From: Verrucomicrobiota bacterium
GTDB lineage: Bacteria; Verrucomicrobiota; Verrucomicrobiia; Limisphaerales; J093
NCBI GenBank assembly: GCA_029556615.1
Contig: JAKQDD010000202.1
Location: forward strand, 1-32,407
Reading direction: 5' to 3'
Length of the DNA stretch: 32,407 bases
The translations under genes and the position numbers were made by a program. The notes beneath the pieces were generated by a model, which did not search any database, was not told where the DNA came from, and worked only from the letters and a program-made list of their open reading frames with translations. Positions 24,640-31,856 of the stretch are shown here, in pieces; positions within the stretch are counted from its first letter, which is position 1, and each line of letters opens with the position of its first letter.

Positions 24640-25076
24640 AGTTTAGCCGGGGCACGATCTGGGTTTGGGGGTGCCGGTGAGGGTGCGATTACGTTTCCGA
24701 ATTCTGTCGTCGGTGCAGATTGTAATGCCAGGTGAACGGTGAAGTTCGAGGGGCAGCGGTTGTACTGCACGCGGCTTTACAAGAATGGGCTGTGCAAGCG
24801 GTTGGATGAGTTATTCACAGGTTGTCCAGGCGGGCGATGGGCAGGTGGCGGGGAGGGGGTGCCGAGGTGTGTTGCGGTCGGGGGGCAGATGGGGTGGTGT
24901 GGGGGTATGGGGCGGGTCGGCATGGCGATTGCTTGGGCGGTTCGGCGAAGCCGTGCGGTGTTCGTTCTCCGTCCGGGTGGGCGGTGATGGCCCGTGCAAT
25001 CCGGGGCTTGGTACCGGGTGGCAAAAACAACAAAGAACCGAATCGGTACACAGCAGAGCGGTAGAAGTGGAGGACT

Positions 25077-25649
25077 ATGAAGAAGAACCAACGCAAGCAA
25101 CAAGGGTTCACCTTGATTGAGATGGTGGGCGTCCTGGCGGTAATCGCCATCCTGGCCGCCCTGCTCGTGCCCAAGATCTTCGCGGCGATCGAGGAATCGC
25201 GCATCACGAACGCCGTGGGCAGTGTCAACTCGGTGAAGGCTGCCACCATGAGCTACTTCGCCAAGAACGGTGGATTTGTAGCCAACGCCACCTTTGACAA
25301 GACGATGATTCAAGAGGGTCAACTGGAGCGTTTGTTCACCACGCGGCTGGGGACTGCTTGGGCCTGCGAAGTAGTTGCGAAGACCGATGCGGGTCTCAAA
25401 GCTGATACCAAACGGTTCGACACTCTGGATGGAGCGGGCGGGACTGCCGCGGCCTCTGGTAACATAGTCCAGTGCAAATTGACAGGCGTGAAGGCTGGTG
25501 AAGCTTGGGAATTGAGCAAGGCACTCGATGGCACCAGCGCGACGATGTCAGAAGCCGATGCAACCACTGAGGACATTAATGGACGCGTCATCTATGGTCT
25601 ACCGGCCGGCGGTGTGACCGACGTCTACGTCTACATCGCGCACAAGTAA
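25077..25649 (+). CDS. Type IV pilin-like protein (prepilin N-terminal methylation site)
   Basis: 190 residues. A 10-residue basic leader ends in Gly before FTLIEMVGVLAVIAILAALL, the class III prepilin signal, with Glu at position 5 of the mature chain. The hydrophobic helix runs to about residue 35 and continues as an amphipathic helix (AAIEESRITNAVGSVNSVKAA). The C-terminal head has two cysteines (AWACEV and IVQCKL) that could form a disulfide. A GGAGG lies 3 bases ahead of the ATG. The size and strong ribosome-binding site fit a major pilin or major pseudopilin; the gene leads a cluster of assembly genes. It is less G-rich than its neighbours, perhaps from a codon bias for high expression. 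Confidence 0.92.
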   Translation: MKKNQRKQQGFTLIEMVGVLAVIAILAALLVPKIFAAIEESRITNAVGSVNSVKAATMSYFAKNGGFVANATFDKTMIQEGQLERLFTTRLGTAWACEVVAKTDAGLKADTKRFDTLDGAGGTAAASGNIVQCKLTGVKAGEAWELSKALDGTSATMSEADATTEDINGRVIYGLPAGGVTDVYVYIAHK

Positions 25650-25668
25650 GCGCGTATTTCCTTTGCCT

Positions 25669-25691
25669 GGGGGGCTTCGTTCCGGCCCCCC
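25669..25691 (+). terminator. GC-rich hairpin after the pilin gene
   Basis: GGGGGGC (25669-25675) pairs with GCCCCCC (25685-25691) over a 9-base loop, 20 bases after the pilin stop. There is no T run, so it may be a leaky terminator or an mRNA 3' stabiliser that lets the pilin be made in excess over the downstream assembly genes. Confidence 0.5.
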
Positions 25692-25865
25692 GGGCTGTTG
25701 GGCAACACTGTGGGGCACTGCTGCACATGAGAGACCGGCAGACAACCGAAGGGGTTAGGGGAGTCGCCAGAGTGGCAAGGGCTGGCGGCGGGGTCGGTTC
25801 TGGGGTCGGTGGGTTTGTCGGGTCGCGGCTCGCTCCCTCGAATCCCGTGTGGAGCGGCTGATCCC

Positions 25866-25943
25866 ATGGTGAAAGCCCACTCGCACAACCGGCGCCAGCG
25901 CTTGTCCTTCGGGATAACCGCTGGCGCCCTTTGGCCTTTATGA
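25866..25943 (+). CDS. Possible 25-residue leader peptide overlapping the ATPase start
   Basis: The ATG at 25866 opens a 25-codon frame (MVKAHSHNRRQRLSFGITAG, then ALWPL) whose TGA overlaps the ATPase ATG as ATGA. The ATPase itself has no ribosome-binding site, and this overlap would supply ribosomes by coupling. The start follows GATCCC, as do two later starts in this cluster (30075, 31857). The frame spans the hairpin at 25891-25928, so its translation would open that structure. It could be accidental: the evidence is position, overlap and context, not homology. Confidence 0.4.
   Translation: MVKAHSHNRRQRLSFGITAGALWPL
25891..25928 (+). promoter_or_regulatory. Strong hairpin immediately upstream of the second ATPase gene
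   Basis: GGCGCCAGCG (25891-25900) is matched perfectly by CGCTGGCGCC (25919-25928). Inside, TTGTCC and GGATAA pair with one G-U, around a TTCG loop closed by C-G, the extra-stable tetraloop. It ends 11 bases before the ATG at 25940, followed by CTTTGGCCTTT. It could be an attenuator, a terminator with a poor T tract, or a structure that blocks ribosome entry. Confidence 0.7.
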
Positions 25944-27691
25944 TTGCGCATTCCGGTTCCAACGCTGATCAATCGCCGACCCCGCCCGGGCCGCGCCCTG
26001 GCGCCGGTCTAGGGGACCGCCTGATTGCGGCGGGTCTGATCACGGAGAGCCAGCTCGAGCTGGCTCACCGGGAGCAGCGCCGGCGCGGGGGAATGCTGAG
26101 CCGGATCCTGGTGGATCTGGGGCTGGTGAGCGGCGATCAGCTTTCGCAGTTTCTGGCGAAGGAGGCGGAGGCGGGGTTAGTGGATTTGAGCAGGGTGGTG
26201 ATTGACCAGGCGGTCTTGGATCTCGTGCCGGTCGAGGTGTGTCGGAAGCTGCGGGCGCTGCCGGTCGCCCGGATCAACGGGGCGGTGACGATCGCGATGG
26301 CAGATCCGATGAACGTGGTGGCGATTGACACCCTGCATCATCTGACCGGGTTGCGCGTCGAGGTGGCGACGGCGACGGAGCAGGACATCCTGGCGTTTCT
26401 GGACAACCTGCAATCGGGCGGCGAGACGATCCAGGAATCGATCGACGAGATCATCCAGGGCGAGGACGGCGAGGCGGCGCGGTTGGCGACGAAGGAGGAG
26501 GTGGACCTTGCCGCGGCGAGCCAGGACGAGGCGCCAATCATTCGCCTTGTCAACCAGATCATCGCGCGGGCGGTGAACATCGGGGCCAGCGACGTCCATT
26601 TCGAGCCTGAGGACAAGATGATGCGGATCCGGGTGCGGCTGGACGGGAATCTGTATCCGGACGTGCTGATACCGAAGTCGCTGCAATCGCCGGTGACCAC
26701 GCGGGTCAAGATTTTGGCGGACATGGACGTGGCGGAGACGCGGTTGCCGCAGGACGGGCGGGCGACGGTCTATGTGGGCCGGCGGCAGATCAACCTGCGG
26801 GTCTCGAGTTTGCCGACGAGTTTTGGGGAGAACATCGTGGTCCGGATCCTGAGCAACGGGGCGATGTTGACGACGATTGGCTCGCTGGGGATGAGCTCTG
26901 AAGTCGAGAAGGAATTGCGGGATGCCATCGACCGGCCGCACGGGGTGTTGATCGTGACGGGGCCGACCGGGAGCGGCAAGTCGACGACGCTGTATGCCAT
27001 TCTCCGGGAGGTTTCCGGCACGGATGTCAGCACGTTCACCCTCGAGGATCCGGTCGAGTACCGGATGCCTGGGGTGAGGCAGACGCAGATCAAGGAGGAG
27101 ATTGGCCTGACGTTCAGCGCGGGGCTGAGGACCCTGCTGCGGCAGGACCCGGACATCATCCTGGTGGGCGAGACTCGGGACACGGAGACGGCGCAACTGA
27201 TGGTGCGGGCGGCGCTGACGGGGCATCTGGTTTTTACGACCCTGCACACGAACGACGCGCCGGGGGCGGTGCCGAGGCTCATCGACATGGGCGTCGAGCC
27301 GTTTCTGCTGCCGGAGGCTCTGATCGGGGTGTTGGCGCAGCGGCTGGTGCGCCGCGTGTGTGAGAAGTGCCGGGAGCCGATCGCGGATCCGGCGCGGATG
27401 TTCCATCTCCTGGGGCTGACGCCGCCGGAGGGGGTGCCGTTGCAGCTCTGGCGGGGGCGCGGCTGTCCGGTGTGCAAGAACAGCGGGTATCGGGGTCGGA
27501 TGGGCATTTTTGAGCTGATGATTTTGGACGCGCGGTTTCACGAGCCGATCATGAACCGGGCCGGGGCGCCGGAGTACGCTCGGCTGGCGCGCGAGCGGGG
27601 GATGAAGACGCTGTACGAGGATGGTTTACGGCGGGCGTTTGCGGGGCAGACCACGCTCGAGGAAGTGCTGCGGGTGACACGGGCGGGATGA
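25940..27691 (+). CDS. GspE/PilB-type secretion ATPase of the second cluster
   Basis: 583 residues. A low-complexity Pro/Gly start is followed by a GspE-N/MshEN domain (GDRLIAAGLITESQLELAHREQ), a second N-terminal subdomain, then the ATPase core: Walker A GPTGSGKSTTLY (Lys347), FTLEDPVEYRMPGVRQTQ, Walker B QDPDIILVGETRDTETAQ, His box TTLHTNDAPGAVPRL, and zinc cysteines CEKC and CPVC. It powers assembly of the pilins encoded around it. The ATG at 25940 has no ribosome-binding site and overlaps the stop of a 25-codon frame. It is distinct from the ATPase at 8530-10263 (E-T-R in place of E-I-R in Walker B). Confidence 0.95.
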   Translation: MIAHSGSNADQSPTPPGPRPGAGLGDRLIAAGLITESQLELAHREQRRRGGMLSRILVDLGLVSGDQLSQFLAKEAEAGLVDLSRVVIDQAVLDLVPVEVCRKLRALPVARINGAVTIAMADPMNVVAIDTLHHLTGLRVEVATATEQDILAFLDNLQSGGETIQESIDEIIQGEDGEAARLATKEEVDLAAASQDEAPIIRLVNQIIARAVNIGASDVHFEPEDKMMRIRVRLDGNLYPDVLIPKSLQSPVTTRVKILADMDVAETRLPQDGRATVYVGRRQINLRVSSLPTSFGENIVVRILSNGAMLTTIGSLGMSSEVEKELRDAIDRPHGVLIVTGPTGSGKSTTLYAILREVSGTDVSTFTLEDPVEYRMPGVRQTQIKEEIGLTFSAGLRTLLRQDPDIILVGETRDTETAQLMVRAALTGHLVFTTLHTNDAPGAVPRLIDMGVEPFLLPEALIGVLAQRLVRRVCEKCREPIADPARMFHLLGLTPPEGVPLQLWRGRGCPVCKNSGYRGRMGIFELMILDARFHEPIMNRAGAPEYARLARERGMKTLYEDGLRRAFAGQTTLEEVLRVTRAG

Positions 27692-27743
27692 GAGGGCCCG
27701 GGTGACCCTGGGTGAGGGTGCTGAGGGCCAGGGGCAAGGGAAC

Positions 27744-28961
27744 ATGCAACAGTTCAGCTACGTGGGTGTGGACAGCATCGGCCGGAGGGTGACCGGCAAG
27801 ATGATGGCGCCGGACGAGGCCGGTCTCGAAGTGCGGCTGCGCACCGCGGGGCTCTGGCTGGTCGAGGCGAGGGCCGAGAAGGCGGCGAAGGGAGCGCTAG
27901 CGGGCGCCAGCCGGCCGGCGCGGAGCGGGTCGCGGCGGGAGCTCATTCACTTTTGCGTGCTGATGAGCTTCCAGTTGAAGGTGGGGATCCCGATGGTCAC
28001 GGCGCTCCAGGTGGCGGCGGACGACTGTGAGAATCCGCGGTTTCGACTGGCGATCGACCAACTCCGGGCCGAGGTCGAGGCGGGGAGCCAGCTGCACGAG
28101 GCGATGTCGAAGCACCCGGTGTTTTCGAAGCAGTTCTCGAGCCTGGTACGCGCGGGCGAGAAGAGCGGGACGCTTCCCGAAGCGTTCATCGAGCTGCGCC
28201 GGTACCTCGAGTGGCAGGAGCAGATCCTGTCGGACGTCCGGCAGGCGACGATTTATCCGGCGATCGTGCTGTTCGTGGTTTGTCTGTTCGTGATGATCCT
28301 GTTCACGTTTGTGGTACCGCGGTTTGTGACGTTGCTGACGCAGGTGAACGTGCCGCTGCCGCTGCCGACGCGGATCATCTTCGGGTTGAGCGGCTTTGCG
28401 AAGTCGACGTGGTGGATCTGGCTGACGCTGGTGAACGTCATCCCGCTGACGATCATCATTGGCAAACGGACGTCGAAGGCTTTTGCCATTGCTTACAACA
28501 AGCTGACGTTCCGGCTGCCGTTGTTCGGGTCGCTCAACCACATGCTGGGGATTTCGAGGTTCGCCCAGAACCTGGCGGTATTGTACCGGGCGGGGATTGG
28601 GATTGTGGACGCGCTGAAGCTGACGGAGGACCTGGTGGGGAGCGCGTGGCTGGCGTCGGTCATCCGCGAACTGGCCGGGCGGGTCGAGACCGGGGAGACA
28701 GTGAGCGAAGCGATGCACCGGTACCCGGTGTTTCCGGGGTTGCTGCATCGGATGGTGGTGATGGGGGAGAAGACAGGGAACCTGGATCACGCTCTCGAGA
28801 ACGTGGCGCAGTACTACAACCTGATCGTGCCGCGGAAGATCAAGCAGATTTTCAGCGTGGCGGAGCCGGCTTTGATTCTGTTTCTGGTGGTGGTGGTGGG
28901 TTTTGTGGCGTTGGCGATCTTCATGCCGATCCTCGGCATGCTGGGGGCGATCAACCGATGA
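27744..28961 (+). CDS. GspF/PilC inner-membrane platform protein
   Basis: 405 residues. It anchors the pilus in the inner membrane and couples the ATPase to pilin addition. Two GspF repeats are present: cytoplasmic helical bundles (HFCVLMSFQLKVGIPMVTAL with VRAGEKSGTLPEAFIELRRY, and FAQNLAVLYRAGIGIVDALK with VMGEKTGNLDHALENVAQYY). Membrane segments follow at about 180-205, 230-250 and at the C-terminus (ALILFLVVVVGFVALAIFMPILGM). I start at 27744, where AAGGGA precedes and the protein reads MQQFSYVGVDSIGRRV, the usual family opening. It is the only platform protein in the window, next to the second ATPase. Confidence 0.95.
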   Translation: MQQFSYVGVDSIGRRVTGKMMAPDEAGLEVRLRTAGLWLVEARAEKAAKGALAGASRPARSGSRRELIHFCVLMSFQLKVGIPMVTALQVAADDCENPRFRLAIDQLRAEVEAGSQLHEAMSKHPVFSKQFSSLVRAGEKSGTLPEAFIELRRYLEWQEQILSDVRQATIYPAIVLFVVCLFVMILFTFVVPRFVTLLTQVNVPLPLPTRIIFGLSGFAKSTWWIWLTLVNVIPLTIIIGKRTSKAFAIAYNKLTFRLPLFGSLNHMLGISRFAQNLAVLYRAGIGIVDALKLTEDLVGSAWLASVIRELAGRVETGETVSEAMHRYPVFPGLLHRMVVMGEKTGNLDHALENVAQYYNLIVPRKIKQIFSVAEPALILFLVVVVGFVALAIFMPILGMLGAINR

Positions 28962-28971
28962 GGAGGACGCG

Positions 28972-30036
28972 ATGAAACCGTGGGTGCGACGATCCGGTGG
29001 GTTCACGCTGCTCGAGATGGTGGCGGTTTTGGCGGTGCTGGCGATCCTCGGGGCGATCATTGCGGAGAACGTGCTCGAGCAGATCAAGATGGCGGCGCGG
29101 CAGTCGGAGGAGCAATCGCTCGATGCGATTGCGACCACGCTCCAGCGGAGCGCGGTGCGGACCAAGGCAATCCCATCGGTGGCCAATCTGGCGGCGGCGG
29201 TTGCGGCGGACATGGCGATGCCGCTGGTCCGGGTTCAACGGACGGCGCAGGGGAACCTCCGGTGGTACTGGATGGACCCGAACTGCAGGGTCGGGACGAA
29301 CACCGCGATGACCCTGCCTTACACCCAGACTGCGGTGGGCAGTGTTGCGCCGGTGCGGGTGCGGATGCTGGCGTTGTCGAGCGTCGGGGCTCCGTTGCCG
29401 GAGCGGAACACGGGTCCGACGAGCGCCGAGTTTGACGCGGCGTGGGCGACGCCGCGCGGGGTGGTGCCGGAGACGATTGCCGCGGCATGGAATGGAGACA
29501 GCCAGGACTTCAGGAGCCAGCGGATGGAGCTGAACGGGCTGTTCTGCCGGGTGATCCTCGAGAACATTGACGCCTGGCACGTGGCGCCGTTCTCGGTCGA
29601 GACCACGAACACGCTGACGAGCATTCCCCCCAACAGCCGGCGGGAGATGTGGCTGCTGAGCAGCACCGTCATGAATTTTCACTACAACGACAACTCGCTT
29701 CAGGCCCGGGAGTACATTGTCGAGGACGTCGGGTACACGTACGAGAACGGCCGTTGGACTCGGTACTTGCGGTACGGTCCGAACCGGTCGATTGGCTGGT
29801 TTGGGGAGATGGTGGACCGGTTTCTGGCGGCGGCACCGCCGCCCAATGGAGTCCGGCGCTATTCGACCCAGCAGTGGATCATCGATGCGATGTACACATT
29901 CCTCTATGACTTCGGCCAATGGTCGCTGGATCAGTTTTATGGAGGGCCGCCGTGGCCGCACATTCCGGGGTACGAACAGGCCAGCGCGGGTGCCAGCGGC
30001 CTGGCCAACTACTCGAGCGATCTCCTGATCAATTAG
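28972..30036 (+). CDS. Large pseudopilin A with unfamiliar C-terminal domain
   Basis: 354 residues, about twice a usual pseudopilin. The prepilin signal is intact: leader MKPWVRRSGG, then FTLLEMVAVLAVLAILGAII with Glu5. The long head has WYWMDPNCRVGTNTAMTLPY and, near residue 265, YTYENGRWTRYLRYG; both have counterparts in the next gene. A strong GAGGAGG lies before the ATG and overlaps the platform gene's stop. The TAG stop is part of a repeated 11-mer (TAGCGAGGCGC). It probably is a minor or tip subunit, since large heads cap pseudopili in GspK-like proteins, but the head shows no GspK calcium motif that I can recognise. Confidence 0.82.
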   Translation: MKPWVRRSGGFTLLEMVAVLAVLAILGAIIAENVLEQIKMAARQSEEQSLDAIATTLQRSAVRTKAIPSVANLAAAVAADMAMPLVRVQRTAQGNLRWYWMDPNCRVGTNTAMTLPYTQTAVGSVAPVRVRMLALSSVGAPLPERNTGPTSAEFDAAWATPRGVVPETIAAAWNGDSQDFRSQRMELNGLFCRVILENIDAWHVAPFSVETTNTLTSIPPNSRREMWLLSSTVMNFHYNDNSLQAREYIVEDVGYTYENGRWTRYLRYGPNRSIGWFGEMVDRFLAAAPPPNGVRRYSTQQWIIDAMYTFLYDFGQWSLDQFYGGPPWPHIPGYEQASAGASGLANYSSDLLIN

Positions 30037-30044
30037 CGAGGCGC
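30034..30044 (+). repeat. TAGCGAGGCGC 11-mer at a gene end
   Basis: This exact 11-mer supplies the stop codon of pseudopilin A. It also occurs at 357-367 and 11714-11724, and reversed at 11790-11800, where it supplies the stop of the PilM-like gene. The following bases here (CGTCTCAGACTCA) resemble those following the reversed copy (CGCCTCAGACCCA), so the shared unit is at least 24 bases. Confidence 0.55.
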
Positions 30045-30074
30045 CGTCTCAGACTCAACCAAGCCTACGATCCC

Positions 30075-31229
30075 ATGAAGACTGCGACGAGTCAGCAAGC
30101 CGGTGAGGCGGGAGCCATGGGGCCGGCTCGACCGAGTTTCAGACAGGCTCTCAGCACCGGGTTTTCGATCATCGAGGTGGTGGGGGTGCTGGCGGTGATG
30201 GCGATTCTGGCGCTGACTTTGGTGCCGGCGCTCCTGCGGCACATCGACACCGAGGCGAAGAAGCGCGAGGCGAGCGCGCTCAGCCAGTTGAGCGTGGGAT
30301 TGCGGGAGTACATCCTGGGCGCGCGCCGGATACCGGCGGCGAACACCGTTTTCAGCGATGTCGCGGGCGAGCTAGGGTGGCAACTGGCGGCGGCGACGAC
30401 GAATCCGCGGGGTCGGGCGCGGTTGTACCTGGTGGACCCGGCGTTCAGTCTGGGGACGAACACGGCGGCGACGCTGCCGTATGTGCAGGGGATTTATGGT
30501 GCCACGAACCTGACGGGAACGCGTTTCCTGTTCGTGTCGGGCATGGGGGGGGCGTTGCCGGACGTGCTCACCAATCCCGGCACGAACGCGACGGCGGTGT
30601 TCGAGATGCTGTGGAATGCACCGGACTTCACGACGCCGGCCGGTTGGGCATGGGGGGGCAACTGGCAGGACATCCAGCTGCAGCGGCTGAGCCTGCTGCC
30701 GCATTTCTCGCAGGTGATTTTGAACAACGCCTCGACGACGGTGGGGCATTTCTCGATCGACAACACGAACACGCACGTCGCGTTGCCGTCGATACCCTTC
30801 AGCGCGTTTTACTTCACGCGGACGGTGCTGGGGCTGCACGCGACGGCGGGGGATCTGCAGGCGCTGCAGGTGCTGCAGGATGCGACTTCGATCACGAACG
30901 CGGCGCCGTACTATCTCTGTCCATCGTTTGTTTACGAGAAAGGGATTTGGCGTGGGAAGCTGTTCATGGGGACTGATGCGCAGAAGCACAGCGGGCAGGA
31001 TTTGCAGGCGGCGTACGAGATCTTCATGTCGGGTCCGGCGAACGTCTATCACGTGGGCGGGGTGAACCAGCAGAGTGTGACGTGGAGCATGTACCTTTTC
31101 ATGAGCAACTACGTCGTTTGGGCGAACAGCGGGTTCAGCTCGGCGACGAAGCCGGCCCTGGTGTCGTCGCAGGCGACCCTGGCGGCGGAGTTGGCGACGT
31201 ACTGCAACAAGAAGGCGAGTGTGAACTGA
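30075..31229 (+). CDS. Large pseudopilin B, paralogue of A
   Basis: 384 residues from the ATG at 30075. The prepilin signal FSIIEVVGVLAVMAILALTL follows Gly29, giving an unusually long leader; an in-frame ATG at 30117, preceded by GGTGAGG, would give a 15-residue leader and may be the true start. The head parallels pseudopilin A: RLYLVDPAFSLGTNTAATLPY, then FSQVILNNA, HFSIDNTNTHVALPSIP and SFVYEKGIWRGKLFMG. Several Asn/Thr-rich stretches occur. I do not recognise the head fold. Located between pseudopilin A and the PilP-like gene, it is most likely another minor or tip subunit of the same fibre. Confidence 0.82.
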   Translation: MKTATSQQAGEAGAMGPARPSFRQALSTGFSIIEVVGVLAVMAILALTLVPALLRHIDTEAKKREASALSQLSVGLREYILGARRIPAANTVFSDVAGELGWQLAAATTNPRGRARLYLVDPAFSLGTNTAATLPYVQGIYGATNLTGTRFLFVSGMGGALPDVLTNPGTNATAVFEMLWNAPDFTTPAGWAWGGNWQDIQLQRLSLLPHFSQVILNNASTTVGHFSIDNTNTHVALPSIPFSAFYFTRTVLGLHATAGDLQALQVLQDATSITNAAPYYLCPSFVYEKGIWRGKLFMGTDAQKHSGQDLQAAYEIFMSGPANVYHVGGVNQQSVTWSMYLFMSNYVVWANSGFSSATKPALVSSQATLAAELATYCNKKASVN

Positions 31230-31238
31230 GGTGAGGGT

Positions 31239-31838
31239 ATGAACACCAGTCCTGTCCGGCTTGTGGTGGTGCTGCTGCTGGTGGTGGCGGCGGGGGTGGT
31301 CGGGGTGCTGCAATGGCGTTCCCACAAAGGGGGCGCGCCGGCGGTCTCTCGAGCTGCGGCCGGCACGAATGCGGCGCCGGCGGCGAGCGCGGCGGTGGCG
31401 CCCACGACCGCGGCGGTGGAGGCGGCTCACCGGCTGGGGGTGGCGCCGCCGACGCCGATCGATCGCGTGGCGGTGCAGAACCGGTGGTTGTCGTGGCTTA
31501 ACGCGCCGGCTCGGGACCCCTTCCTTTGGGTGAAGGCGCAGACTGCGAAGGAAGTGGCTGAGGTTTCGCCGGCCCAGTATCTAAAGCTATCGGCGACGTG
31601 GTTGCAGACGGGGAGCCGGCTGGCGGTCATTGACCAGCGGATCTACGGGGAGGGGGATGTGGTGAAGGGCTTTAAGATCCTGCGGATTGGGGCGAGCGAG
31701 GTGTTGTTGGAGGGGCCGGAGAAGAACGATACGATCACGTTTTTCTCGTACGTTCCGCCGCCGCCCGACGCGTTGGTGGGCGGCCGGAACCCGGCCGATC
31801 CGCTTCGCGGCCCCGAGCAAGAGAGTGTCCACAACTGA
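31239..31838 (+). CDS. PilP/GspC-like inner-membrane protein
   Basis: 199 residues. A membrane segment lies at about residues 6-24 (VRLVVVLLLVVAAGVVGVLQ), then an Ala/Pro/Thr-rich linker to about 75, then a small domain (DPFLWVKAQT...VIDQRIYGEGDVVKGFKILRIGASEVLLEGPE). The pattern of a DPF motif followed by a beta-rich domain with a G-D-x-V turn is like the homology region of GspC and PilP, which bind the secretin. The next gene is a secretin, which fits. GGTGAGG precedes the ATG. Sequence support is moderate; topology and position carry most of the weight. Confidence 0.7.
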   Translation: MNTSPVRLVVVLLLVVAAGVVGVLQWRSHKGGAPAVSRAAAGTNAAPAASAAVAPTTAAVEAAHRLGVAPPTPIDRVAVQNRWLSWLNAPARDPFLWVKAQTAKEVAEVSPAQYLKLSATWLQTGSRLAVIDQRIYGEGDVVKGFKILRIGASEVLLEGPEKNDTITFFSYVPPPPDALVGGRNPADPLRGPEQESVHN

Positions 31839-31856
31839 CCGCTGTTGACTGATCCC

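Larger units (their letters stand above)
24390..25076. other. 687-base intergenic region upstream of the pilin gene
   Basis: It holds the R2 copy (24444-24530), a CCTTCGAGCCTTTGCGTTTCC-type tail (24550-24573) of the kind seen in bacterial repeats, a small perfect hairpin (24621-24639), a TTATTCACA box (24811-24819) and a long G-rich run up to about 24990. It must also hold the promoters for the GH operon and the pilin. An 82-codon open frame at 24739-24987 does not resemble a protein. The pilin is preceded by GGAGG (25069-25073), 3 bases before its ATG. Confidence 0.5.

Noticed and set aside
24700..24900. Replication origin near the TTATTCACA box
   Set aside because: Only one box, no AT-rich unwinding region and no dnaA, dnaN or gidA gene nearby.
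24739..24987. 82-codon open frame upstream of the pilin
   Set aside because: Gly-rich translation of a G-rich stretch with no recognisable features and no ribosome-binding site; probably accidental.
25765..25860. tRNA-like phrases (GTCGCCAGAGTGGCAAGG and CTCGAATCCCG)
   Set aside because: They look like D-arm and T-arm pieces of a serine or leucine tRNA, but the flanking bases do not pair into T or acceptor stems and no anticodon arm is in place.
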